Shown: one piece after another, positions 5,346-10,573 of the stretch
How positions within the stretch are numbered: the stretch's first letter is position 1
Layout of the letters: each line of letters begins with the position of its first letter
Assembly: GCA_003298465.1 (NCBI GenBank)
Contig: QNGA01000020.1
Location: 1-10,573 of the forward strand
Reading direction: 5' to 3'
DNA length: 10,573 nucleotides
Origin: a halophilic archaeon
GTDB taxonomy: Archaea; Halobacteriota; Halobacteria; Halobacteriales; Haladaptataceae
Program-made: the position numbers and the translations under genes
Notes under the pieces: generated by a model
Database searches by the model: none
Told to the model about the DNA's origin: nothing
Seen by the model: only the letters and a program-made list of their open reading frames with translations

Positions 5346-6539
5346 ATGATGGTAGAAAATACCAACAGAGGTAGCGAAGAATATAGCGTAAAGAAAGATA
5401 ATATCTCGCGCCGTTCGGTTCTGAAATCCGCAGGTTTAGGGATATTCCCTGTTGCCCACGGCGATATCAGTTCTAAGACTGTGGATCGAAGAGAACGAAT
5501 TGTAGCTGGTCGAAGCGGCAATGAAGCAATATACACAAAAAAGGTCTCGAAAAAATGGCTCAACCATCAGAGAAAAGTAAGAAAAGTCACTGATCGTCTT
5601 CGGAAGGCATTAGCAAATCGCTCCTACATTGGATCAGTTTCATATGTTCCAACAGATCGAATGGCTGAAGGTGCATTTTATTCTGAACCTGAAATTGCTG
5701 TTCAACCTGGAACATCCAATGAGAAAATCAACTCACTACCTGATTCACTCGAAAGCGCGGGTATTGACAAGCCAAAAGGTATGGTGAATTCCAACATTCG
5801 AAAGAGAGAAATGAACGGGGAATTCATCAATATTAATGTAGACTGTGATCGCTATCGTGCAAATTCAGGTGATTGGTTCCCTGGAGGACTAGAAATAAGG
5901 GATGGAAACACAAATTCTATAGGAACTGGCGGATGTAGAGCAGTTGACGGTAGTGGCAATCAATATTTATATACTGCAAACCATGTTATTCGGGATTATT
6001 GTCGTGTTGCCGGATCAGGTGTTGATGATGGTCAAGGAAATAGATTAGGAAGCGGAACTGCTGGTCATAAAACTCATGACTGGCTCATGGTGAATGATAA
6101 TAAACGAACATATGCTGACTGGATTGATGGTGGTGGAGGAGAAGCAAACTTTGTTCATGGATTTGCTACTCAAGTTGGGATGGAGTCTATCCAAGGACAA
6201 AGAGGAACGTGTAAAAGCAAAGGTATTATTTCTGGAAAGCAATCTGCCTATATAAAAGGAGGTGGAGCATCGTATGTTAGCTCAAACGGATGTGTTAAAA
6301 TGTATGGAAGTGCCGTGAAAATAGGTGTTCCAGATTACCAGCGATCGGGAGATTCTGGAGGGCCGATTTGGTGGGAAACATCTAATGGTAATAATCTAGT
6401 CGTTACTGTGTTTAGTGGAGTTGAGGGTTGGAATGGACCCGACTATAGCGCTTGTAATACAAGCGGAACTGCAGGCCGGCCAGCATATGGATACCCTTTC
6501 TGGAGAGTGGATAACAACACAAAATTCACTATCGTATAA
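5346..6539 (+). CDS. Tat-exported trypsin-fold (S1-type) serine protease
   Basis: This secreted endopeptidase precursor has 397 residues (395-396 if a nearby start is used; a second ATG is the next codon). The N-terminus carries the twin-arginine motif NISRRSVLKSAG (Arg22-Arg23) and a short hydrophobic core, so it is exported folded by Tat. Residues about 45-158 are charged and probably form a propeptide. The catalytic domain shows all three family signatures: YTANHV with His213, HDWLMV with Asp245 and SGDSGGP (334-340) with nucleophile Ser337. Six cysteines (167, 197, 219, 289, 316, 370) allow three disulfides; Cys197 and Cys219 bracket the catalytic His as in the chymotrypsin histidine loop. 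The spacing and compactness are nearer bacterial secreted S1 enzymes than mammalian ones. GC is near 40 percent against about 57 percent in the mobilization genes, a sign of separate origin. It is read divergently from the two-helix membrane gene. Substrates are unknown; nutrient scavenging and antagonism of competitors both fit. Confidence 0.93.
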   Translation: MMVENTNRGSEEYSVKKDNISRRSVLKSAGLGIFPVAHGDISSKTVDRRERIVAGRSGNEAIYTKKVSKKWLNHQRKVRKVTDRLRKALANRSYIGSVSYVPTDRMAEGAFYSEPEIAVQPGTSNEKINSLPDSLESAGIDKPKGMVNSNIRKREMNGEFININVDCDRYRANSGDWFPGGLEIRDGNTNSIGTGGCRAVDGSGNQYLYTANHVIRDYCRVAGSGVDDGQGNRLGSGTAGHKTHDWLMVNDNKRTYADWIDGGGGEANFVHGFATQVGMESIQGQRGTCKSKGIISGKQSAYIKGGGASYVSSNGCVKMYGSAVKIGVPDYQRSGDSGGPIWWETSNGNNLVVTVFSGVEGWNGPDYSACNTSGTAGRPAYGYPFWRVDNNTKFTIV

Positions 6540-6577
6540 TATAAAATATTCTATAATTATATAACTTAAATATATAA

Positions 6578-6584
6578 TATAAAA
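6578..6584 (+). promoter_or_regulatory. TATA-like element upstream of structured segment
   Basis: TATAAAA within an A/T-rich run. The usual 26-base spacing puts a start site near 6607, close to the first arm of the inverted repeat at 6603. Confidence 0.3.
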
Positions 6585-6602
6585 TAATGTATCGAGAGGA
6601 TT

Positions 6603-6706
6603 GAAAGTTTTCTCTCTACCCTCAAGTTGGACTATACAGATGATTACGGGGTGCCTCACCGGATGGTGATCGCGAAAGCAGCTGGAAGCGTAGGGTCGCA
6701 ACTTTC
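6603..6706 (+). ncRNA. Possible small structured RNA
   Basis: GAAAGTT (6603-6609) is complementary to AACTTTC (6700-6706). Just inside, ACCCT (near 6618-6622) is complementary to AGGGT (near 6692-6696). A third stem, TCACC-GGAT-GGTGA (6656-6669), sits between them. Nested closing arms around an internal hairpin, behind a TATA-like box, suggest an RNA of about 105 bases. Only pairing potential was seen, and short arms do occur by chance. Confidence 0.3.
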
Positions 6707-6828
6707 TACATAGACACAATAATATTTACTATTAGAGAAGGAATTATAACTAGTGCATGTAGTAGTGCACCATGCATTGCATGAAATCAAAAGAGGGCGC
6801 GCTTGTTGATGGTACACTAGTGCGGTTT

Positions 6829-6838
6829 TTATCCTGCC
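6829..6838 (+). other. Sequence matching the RP4-type nic consensus
   Basis: TTATCCTGCC contains TATCCTGC, which fits the pattern YATCCTG/Y that I recall for relaxases of the RP4/MOBP group. The short palindrome CACTAGTG lies 7 bases upstream of it. The 8-base degenerate pattern is expected about once by chance in both strands of this plasmid, so the match alone is weak. It gains weight only because this plasmid encodes an RP4-like relaxase. Confidence 0.25.
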
Positions 6839-6910
6839 ATGTCATGCTGCCGTTTGGTTGTCGTAGTACGGTCGTTCGTGGCGGTCCAGTGAGCACAACT
6901 GCTAAGTAGC

Positions 6911-6930
6911 GTGTGTACATATGTACACAC
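6911..6930. promoter_or_regulatory. Perfect 20-bp palindrome, antitoxin operator
   Basis: GTGTGTACAT followed by its exact complement ATGTACACAC ends one base before the antitoxin ATG at 6931. A perfect 20-bp palindrome has about a one percent chance of occurring anywhere in this plasmid. RHH antitoxins typically bind such sites as dimers of dimers and repress their own operon, more tightly when the toxin is bound. Its position over the start site also argues against the in-frame GTG at 6913 being the true start. Confidence 0.75.
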
Positions 6931-7233
6931 ATGAGTTCAAGCAAACGGGTGCAGTTCCGAGCGCCGGTGCAGTTGATCGAACAGGCAGACGTCCTCGCAA
7001 CAGCTGAAGACCGTGATCGAACTGACGTCCTCATCGAAGCACTCCGTGCGTACCTAAGCGAATCTACCCAAAGCGACGAAGTGAAACGCGACATCGCGAA
7101 TGCCTACTATGACGGGACGCTCGAGTACGAGCAGGTGAAAGCGATTCTCGGGCCGAAGGAAGCGGAGAATCTGCGGCTTCTCAAAGACCAGCTTGACGAT
7201 CGCGAGCTTGCCGAGGATATTGCTGATCTGTAA
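6931..7233 (+). CDS. RHH antitoxin of a VapBC-like pair
   Basis: The protein is 100 residues from ATG 6931. KRVQFRAPVQLIEQADVLA (5-23) and RTDVLIEALRAYL (30-42) form a standard strand-helix-helix RHH domain that would dimerise and bind the palindrome at 6911-6930. The acidic second half (48-100, with YDGTLEYEQVKAILG and LKDQLDDRELAEDIADL) should wrap around the toxin and block its active site. The stop codon TAA is followed directly by the ATG of the PIN gene with no base between, so translation is coupled and antitoxin is made first. Haloarchaeal chromosomes and plasmids often carry this RHH plus PIN combination. The ATG is preferred to an upstream in-frame GTG (6913) because the latter would put the operator palindrome inside the coding sequence. 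Confidence 0.88.
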   Translation: MSSSKRVQFRAPVQLIEQADVLATAEDRDRTDVLIEALRAYLSESTQSDEVKRDIANAYYDGTLEYEQVKAILGPKEAENLRLLKDQLDDRELAEDIADL

Positions 7234-7734
7234 ATGGTGCTTGTTGCCGACACGTCTGCCCTCGTCAGCCTCGCGATTACGACTGACGAGACGCCACTTC
7301 ACCTTCTGTTCGACGAGTACGATGTTCGTGTCCCGCCAGCGGTCGTGACTGAACTTGAGGAGATCGCTCGTTATGATGATGCGCATGCCGACGCAGCCAC
7401 ACGTGTGCTTGACCATCTGACGGAGCGTCACGTCCAGACCCCGAGTACGCAGCCGGACTATCCGCTTGATGATGGCGAAACTGCGGCCCTTGCCCTTGCG
7501 AACGAAGCGACCGTCGATGTCTTCCTCTGTGATGAGTACGGTGAACTCTCGACAGTTCATGCGCTCTTGTCGGAGGCCCGTCTCGTGACCACACCAAAGC
7601 TGATCGAAGCACTCGTGATTCGAGATGTGCTCTCGCCAGCCGATGCGCACGCAGCTCTCTCAGAGATGGTGACTGAACGCAGTTGGCGAAATAACTCGTA
7701 CGTGACCCAATTCCTCGATCGATTCGACACCTGA
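7234..7734 (+). CDS. PIN-domain ribonuclease toxin (VapC-like)
   Basis: The 166-residue protein is a PIN-fold nuclease. VLVADTSALVSL (2-13) supplies the first catalytic Asp6, VVTELEEI (37-44) supplies Glu40, LDDGETAALALA (78-89) gives the D-x-E pair (Asp80, Glu82) and VFLCDEYGEL (96-105) gives Asp100. These four acidic positions coordinate Mg or Mn and cut RNA; in VapC toxins the targets are often tRNA or rRNA, but the target here is unknown. At 166 residues it is longer than a typical 130-residue VapC, with a C-terminal helical extension (after about 125) as in the haloarchaeal branch. It starts right after the antitoxin stop codon. As a toxin-antitoxin pair on a small plasmid, the likely role is to kill or arrest cells that lose the plasmid. 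The catalytic residues look intact. Confidence 0.88.
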   Translation: MVLVADTSALVSLAITTDETPLHLLFDEYDVRVPPAVVTELEEIARYDDAHADAATRVLDHLTERHVQTPSTQPDYPLDDGETAALALANEATVDVFLCDEYGELSTVHALLSEARLVTTPKLIEALVIRDVLSPADAHAALSEMVTERSWRNNSYVTQFLDRFDT

Positions 7735-7740
7735 CGCACG

Positions 7741-7769
7741 GCAATGGACTTGGCCGAGCCTGCCATTGC
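7741..7769. terminator. Inverted repeat between convergent genes
   Basis: GCAATGG (7741-7747) and CCATTGC (7763-7769) are perfect complements, and an inner GGC-CGA-GCC pairs within the loop. The element lies in the 62-base gap between the ends of the PIN gene (+) and the coupling-protein gene (-), so it could stop transcripts from both sides. TTTT follows at 7791-7794 on the + strand. Confidence 0.5.
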
Positions 7770-7796
7770 TGAGGGCCGCGCTGTGACGTGTTTTGC

Positions 7797-9344
7797 TCAC
7801 TTCGAGAGCTTGCAGAGCCACCAACCATCGGGACTCTGGACGAGTGCTTCACCTTGACTCAATCCTGTGAGATCGCCCGTGGTCAATGGGAGGTCCGTCT
7901 CATACGACCCTGAGACCTGCCGATCGTGCTCGCCACCCGTTCGTGATGTCGAGACGCTCTGTTTGTAGAGTTCGACCTCGCCCAGCGATGAGAGGACGAA
8001 CTCAGCTGTTTCGGCGTCGCCAGCCCGAAATGCGATGCGATTCGGGCAATTCGACCAGATCGACTCCGCCATGTCACCGTAGACCTGCTTGAGTTGGTGG
8101 ACGTCCTGGGCGATCAGGATGCTGCGGACGCCCGCGGCGCGGCCGGCTGACGAGAGTTCGTTGAGGTTGTCGATATGTGGGAGTTTATCGACTTCATCGA
8201 GGACGAACTGCTGGCGGCCATCGATTGAGAAGGCGTGGCTGATGGCACTTTCGAGGAAGAACCGCCAGAAGCCGCGGGCGTAGGAATCGGTGCGCACGTT
8301 GTCCAGGACAATAGCCCGGCCGTCTGTGGTGAAACAGTCGGCAAGCGAGATCCGGTCGAGGCTCGCATCGAACACATCTGACGCCAGCAGGGACTGGATC
8401 TCACTCGTCATCGTGGTGAATGTTGCCGACCGTCCACTCTCATCAAGCGTGTCGAGCGTGGTGGTGAGGGTGTTTGTCTGTGGAACCTTCTCGAGTTCGT
8501 CGATGATATGGTCTGGTCCCTGTTCGATCACGTCAGGCAACGCGGCGAAATCGCCGTGTTTCGCGTTCGTGACTGTGATGGCAGCGGTCAACATCGCGCG
8601 AGCGGTCTCCGACCAGCCTGTGTCAGTGGTCTGTTCCGCGCGGAACACGCCGTCAGTGATGTTCATCATCTCGCGAGTTGACTCGCCACAGTCCAGAAAC
8701 GGATCCCAGCGAACGTCCGACCCACTCGATGAAATCGTCACCGTGTCGGCGCCGAGTGCGTCAAGTTCCGCTCGGAGTTCGTTGGTCTGGCCCGGCTCGG
8801 AGAGCGCGTGGGCGATGACGGGCTCATCGAGATCCCACTGGCTGAGCAGTTTCTTGGCCTGGGTGGATTTGCCTGTATTGGTCTGGCCAAGAAACATCGC
8901 CGAAACGTCGCGATCGATCGTCGGATGGACTGACGTGGACTGGCTGCGCTTTGCGACATCATCGACCGCGAGCGCGTTCTCACCGCCACGGGTCAGCCCT
9001 GCCTTGATCGAATCACCAACCCCAGAGTGATACTTCTCACGTCCGCTTTGTGCCCGCTGTGTCTCTGCTTCTTGAGACTCTTCGATGAACCAGACGAGTC
9101 CAACACCAAGGACCGCGAGTGCGGAGAACTCCACGGTCATGCGCGTCCAGATCTCACCAATCAACGTGACGCCAACAATCGCACCGCCGCCAACCAGTGC
9201 CTTCTTCTGGAGCGTGAGTGCTGCAAACTCATTGGCGTACGTGGTGCTCCCCAGCTGGTAGGAGAGCGCCACGGCTCCGACAAGAACGCCGAGACCAGCC
9301 AGCCAGAGTGCGGTCGCTTTGAATCGAATGCGAGACAAGCTCAT
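7797..9344 (-). CDS. VirD4/TraG-type conjugative coupling ATPase
   Basis: The 515-residue membrane ATPase is predicted to bring the relaxase-DNA complex to a mating channel. Membrane segments lie at about 10-30, 48-63 and 72-87, followed by a charged linker. The RecA-like motor has Walker A GQTNTGKST (153-161) and Walker B QFVLDEVDKL (379-388, Asp383-Glu384). The region IAQDVHQLKQVYG (411-423) and the following SNCPNRIAFRAGD (431-443) with AETAEFVLSSLG (444-455) match the conserved Q-x-x-x-Q-L-x-x-x-Y-G and D-x-x-T-A stretches of the TraG/TraD/VirD4 family, which separate it from HerA or FtsK. An all-alpha domain appears to sit between Walker A and B (about 225-330). The start ATG overlaps the relaxase stop as ATGA, so it is the last gene of the mobilization operon. 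No VirB4 or other channel gene is present, so the plasmid must use a partner's channel. Confidence 0.9.
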   Translation of the reverse strand: MSLSRIRFKATALWLAGLGVLVGAVALSYQLGSTTYANEFAALTLQKKALVGGGAIVGVTLIGEIWTRMTVEFSALAVLGVGLVWFIEESQEAETQRAQSGREKYHSGVGDSIKAGLTRGGENALAVDDVAKRSQSTSVHPTIDRDVSAMFLGQTNTGKSTQAKKLLSQWDLDEPVIAHALSEPGQTNELRAELDALGADTVTISSSGSDVRWDPFLDCGESTREMMNITDGVFRAEQTTDTGWSETARAMLTAAITVTNAKHGDFAALPDVIEQGPDHIIDELEKVPQTNTLTTTLDTLDESGRSATFTTMTSEIQSLLASDVFDASLDRISLADCFTTDGRAIVLDNVRTDSYARGFWRFFLESAISHAFSIDGRQQFVLDEVDKLPHIDNLNELSSAGRAAGVRSILIAQDVHQLKQVYGDMAESIWSNCPNRIAFRAGDAETAEFVLSSLGEVELYKQSVSTSRTGGEHDRQVSGSYETDLPLTTGDLTGLSQGEALVQSPDGWWLCKLSK

Positions 9345-9760
9345 GCCATTCCTCCCGTACCAATGGATTCACCATGGAATCGGTCGACGACGGCTGAGCG
9401 CAGCTGCTCGATATCGTCGGTGTCCATGTAACACTGTTCGGTGGTGCCGACTTGCGCGACATGGACGTGATTGGTGTCTGTGTCGGTGTGAACGCCGACG
9501 AGGAAGTCACCATCCATCTGGTCGCGGAAGACGAGGCGAACGCGCTGGGCGAGCTCTTCGTGATCGTGGTGGTGTTCAAACGCGAACATGTGTTGGCGGC
9601 TCATCTCACAGTTGTATGCAGCTGCACGGAATCCATCGAGATCGCGTTGATCAGCACGGAGGCCCGACCCGCGCAGGACGAGTTCGCCGGCAACGTAGTT
9701 GACGAGCTTGCCGAGATCGTCGGGGCCTGGATTCCGAACGTAGGTCGTGCGGTAATTCAT
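9341..9760 (-). CDS. Minimal MOBP-type relaxase (oriT nickase)
   Basis: This 139-residue protein has the three-histidine metal motif of MobA/TraI relaxases: GVHTDTDTNHVHVAQ, with His91, His98 and His100 spaced 7 and 2 apart as in H-x-D-x-D-x-x-H-x-H. The N-terminus, DDLGKLVNYVAGE (14-26), follows the motif I pattern around the nicking tyrosine. From memory, RP4 TraI reads DFAELVKYITDE with Tyr22, and Tyr22 here falls at the same residue number. A Y-N-C at 49-51 also matches a conserved N-C in that family. Differences: the motif II serine appears replaced (HMFAF, Ala60), the next residues EHHHDHEE are unusually His-rich, and only 39 residues follow motif III, so helicase, primase and other C-terminal domains are absent. 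Predicted action: metal-dependent cutting of one strand at oriT and covalent attachment through Tyr22. ATGA overlaps link it to genes on both sides. No annotation of such a protein in haloarchaea is known to me. Confidence 0.75.
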   Translation of the reverse strand: MNYRTTYVRNPGPDDLGKLVNYVAGELVLRGSGLRADQRDLDGFRAAAYNCEMSRQHMFAFEHHHDHEELAQRVRLVFRDQMDGDFLVGVHTDTDTNHVHVAQVGTTEQCYMDTDDIEQLRSAVVDRFHGESIGTGGMA

Positions 9761-10059
9761 TGCTCGCCCCAGTCGTACATACCGTCATCTGGCGTACTCT
9801 CATCGGCGTCATCGGCTGCAGCGAGACGGTCGACGATGCGGTCGGCTGCGCGGTCGGCAGCGTCGTCGACAAGTCGGAGCATGCGCTCTTCGATCTGGTA
9901 GCGATCGGCAGCTGATTCGAGGCCATCGCGTTCGAGTTTTTCCTCGATAGCTTGGGCGACGAATTCACTGACGGAGATGTCTTGGGCGTCGGCCTTGGCT
10001 GTGAGCGAGCGATGCGTGGATTCAGAGACGTAGCCGGTGACTTGTTTATTGTCGACCAT
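9757..10059 (-). CDS. RHH relaxosome accessory protein (MobC/NikA-like role)
   Basis: The 100-residue acidic protein has an RHH head: KQVTGYVSESTHRSLTAKA (5-23) as strand and helix 1, and ISVSEFVAQAIEEKLER (28-44) as helix 2. A long charged helix (about 50-82, RYQIEERMLRLVDDAADRAADRIVDRL split over 53-79) follows, then an acidic tail. RHH proteins such as NikA, TraY, MbeC and MobC bind oriT and help the relaxase melt or bend the nick region. Here it is the first gene of a three-gene operon with a MOBP-type relaxase and coupling ATPase, and its stop overlaps the relaxase start as ATGA, so that role fits well. It may also repress the operon by binding the palindrome near 10133-10142. Sequence alone cannot tell it from an antitoxin, but no toxin is attached. 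Confidence 0.78.
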   Translation of the reverse strand: MVDNKQVTGYVSESTHRSLTAKADAQDISVSEFVAQAIEEKLERDGLESAADRYQIEERMLRLVDDAADRAADRIVDRLAAADDADESTPDDGMYDWGEQ

Positions 10060-10108
10060 GGGGTGGGGATTCGGGGGTGGTGTGGTGGGATGATGCTGCG
10101 GTGAGTCT

Positions 10109-10142
10109 CTTTAATTATAAAGTAGTGAGATGCACTGCAGTG
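10109..10142 (-). promoter_or_regulatory. Promoter and operator of the mobilization operon
   Basis: On the minus strand an A/T box TTTATAATTAAAG (within 10109-10122) would place transcription near 10091, giving a short C-rich leader before ATG 10059 with no Shine-Dalgarno sequence. Just upstream is the perfect 10-bp palindrome CACTGCAGTG (10133-10142), a plausible site for the RHH protein encoded first in the operon. Confidence 0.4.
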
Positions 10143-10322
10143 AGTGTGGAATCCCGGGGCTGGCTGCGGGTTTCGTGTACTGTATGATACGATTGAGGGC
10201 AATAGTAGACAGCATAGTTGAGTTATAATCGGGCGACGTAATGGTATTTTCGGTCGCTATAGAGTTACAGTAATCGTGGTTTAGAGCGAAGTTTGTACTG
10301 CAGACAGTATTGTGGCTGATTT

Positions 10323-10347
10323 CCTGAGAGTGATTGGTCTCTGCAGG
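10323..10347. repeat. Bulged 8-bp hairpin, oriT-like
   Basis: CCTGAGAG (10323-10330) pairs with CTCT-g-CAGG (10339-10347) across an 8-base loop with one bulged G. Relaxase recognition sites often have such an inverted repeat next to the nick. There is no independent support. Confidence 0.3.
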
Positions 10348-10446
10348 GGTCCAGTAAAACATTGCTACTAATTACTATCGGTAGGGTCAGAACATGCAGT
10401 TGACTGTGTCTACCATTGATAGCCAGTATTGGCAAAAGCTTGAGGT

Positions 10447-10573
10447 AGTATGAGTCTAAATGTAGTTTACCATGCAGAAAATATTTGTATGTTGATTTTA
10501 AGTAGATAAATGGAGTATGAAAGAACATACAGAAAGTAGTTCAAAAGAAGATCCAAAAGATAAATTAGAGTAT
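10447..10573. repeat. Terminal direct repeat, right copy (circular closure)
   Basis: Exact copy of 1-127. It includes a duplicated 5' fragment (from 10517) of the Tat-exported protein gene. That fragment should not be counted as a second gene or as a truncated paralogue. Confidence 0.93.

Larger units (their letters stand above)
6540..6910. other. Intergenic region, AT-rich then structured
   Basis: There is no credible gene in these 371 bases. The first 50 are almost pure A/T and could act as terminator for the protease gene, as promoter for the element at 6603, or as a melting region. The middle holds nested inverted repeats (6603-6706). The last part has the 8-mer ACTAGTGC twice (6749-6756 and 6816-6823), TAGTGCA twice (6751, 6763), CATGCA-T-TGCATG (6771-6783) and a nic-like sequence at 6829-6838. 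Confidence 0.5.
10060..10446. other. Mobilization operon leader, likely oriT region
   Basis: The gap continues through the circle junction to 70. No credible gene is seen. oriT usually lies beside the accessory and relaxase genes. Here the gap contains the palindrome CACTGCAGTG (10133-10142), GTAT-G-ATAC (10182-10190), TACTG-CAGA-CAGTA (10296-10309) and a bulged hairpin (10323-10347). No clean match to the RP4-type nic consensus was found in this stretch, so the placement of oriT rests on context only. Confidence 0.4.

Noticed and set aside
6603..6706. tRNA or tRNA-derived sequence
   Set aside because: The GGTCGCAAC segment recalls a T-arm, but there is no acceptor/anticodon geometry and no conserved anticodon loop.
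7054..7852. Long minus-strand frames opposite the antitoxin and PIN genes
   Set aside because: The plus-strand genes have intact domain motifs and coupled starts; the minus frames show none.
8290..9030. 246-aa open frame on + opposite the coupling ATPase
   Set aside because: It is antisense to a gene with clear Walker motifs; its Ser/Val-rich product is a usual shadow of high-GC coding DNA.
7797..9344. Reading the ATPase as a pleolipovirus-type NTPase and the circle as a viral genome
   Set aside because: The C-terminal Q-L-x-x-x-Y-G region and the attached relaxase and RHH genes fit a conjugative coupling protein; no spike or small membrane structural protein set is present.

Overview
The window looks like one complete small circular plasmid of a haloarchaeon. 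Its first 127 bases are repeated exactly as its last 127 bases, which is what an assembler leaves when it closes a circle, so the unique molecule is about 10,446 bp. A haloarchaeal host is suggested by very acidic proteins (Asp/Glu-rich, few Lys in the backbone genes), two secreted proteins with twin-arginine signals, TATA-type promoters close to start codons with few Shine-Dalgarno sites, many ribbon-helix-helix (RHH) regulators, and a haloarchaeal-type RHH/PIN pair. No tRNA, rRNA, CRISPR array, transposase or integrase was seen.

Layout: (1) 71-1578, AT-rich secreted module on +: a Tat-exported Cys/Trp-rich protein and a small lipoprotein with a PepSY-like look. (2) 1579-2431, gene-poor stretch with stacked palindromes and three tandem ~21-bp repeats, a candidate origin or centromere. 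(3) 2432-3339 on -: an RHH/coiled-coil protein and a three-segment membrane protein joined by a one-base TAATG overlap. (4) 3662-4396 on +: a coiled-coil plus winged-helix-like protein, the best candidate for replication initiator or master regulator, followed by an AT-rich tract with 22-bp-spaced repeats and a GC-rich hairpin field (4618-4970). (5) 5012-6539, second AT-rich module: a divergent pair of a tiny two-helix membrane protein and a Tat-exported trypsin-fold serine protease. (6) 6540-6930, intergenic, with a possible structured RNA, short repeats, a nic-like heptamer and a perfect 20-bp palindrome. (7) 6931-7734 on +: RHH antitoxin and PIN toxin. (8) 7797-10059 on -: a three-gene mobilization operon with 4-bp ATGA overlaps: RHH accessory protein, a very small (139 aa) MOBP-type relaxase and a VirD4/TraG-type coupling ATPase. 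(9) 10060-10446, the leader of that operon and likely home of oriT.

Working model: a mobilizable, not self-transmissible, plasmid. It carries its own nickase and coupling protein and would borrow a mating channel from another element. It is kept by a toxin-antitoxin pair and perhaps by an RHH/membrane-anchor/iteron partition device. Its cargo is an extracellular protease-centred module with clearly lower GC than the backbone. The most interesting part is the mobilization operon, because a compact RP4-like relaxase is unexpected in archaea. All family assignments were made by eye and from memory of family motifs; no searches were run.
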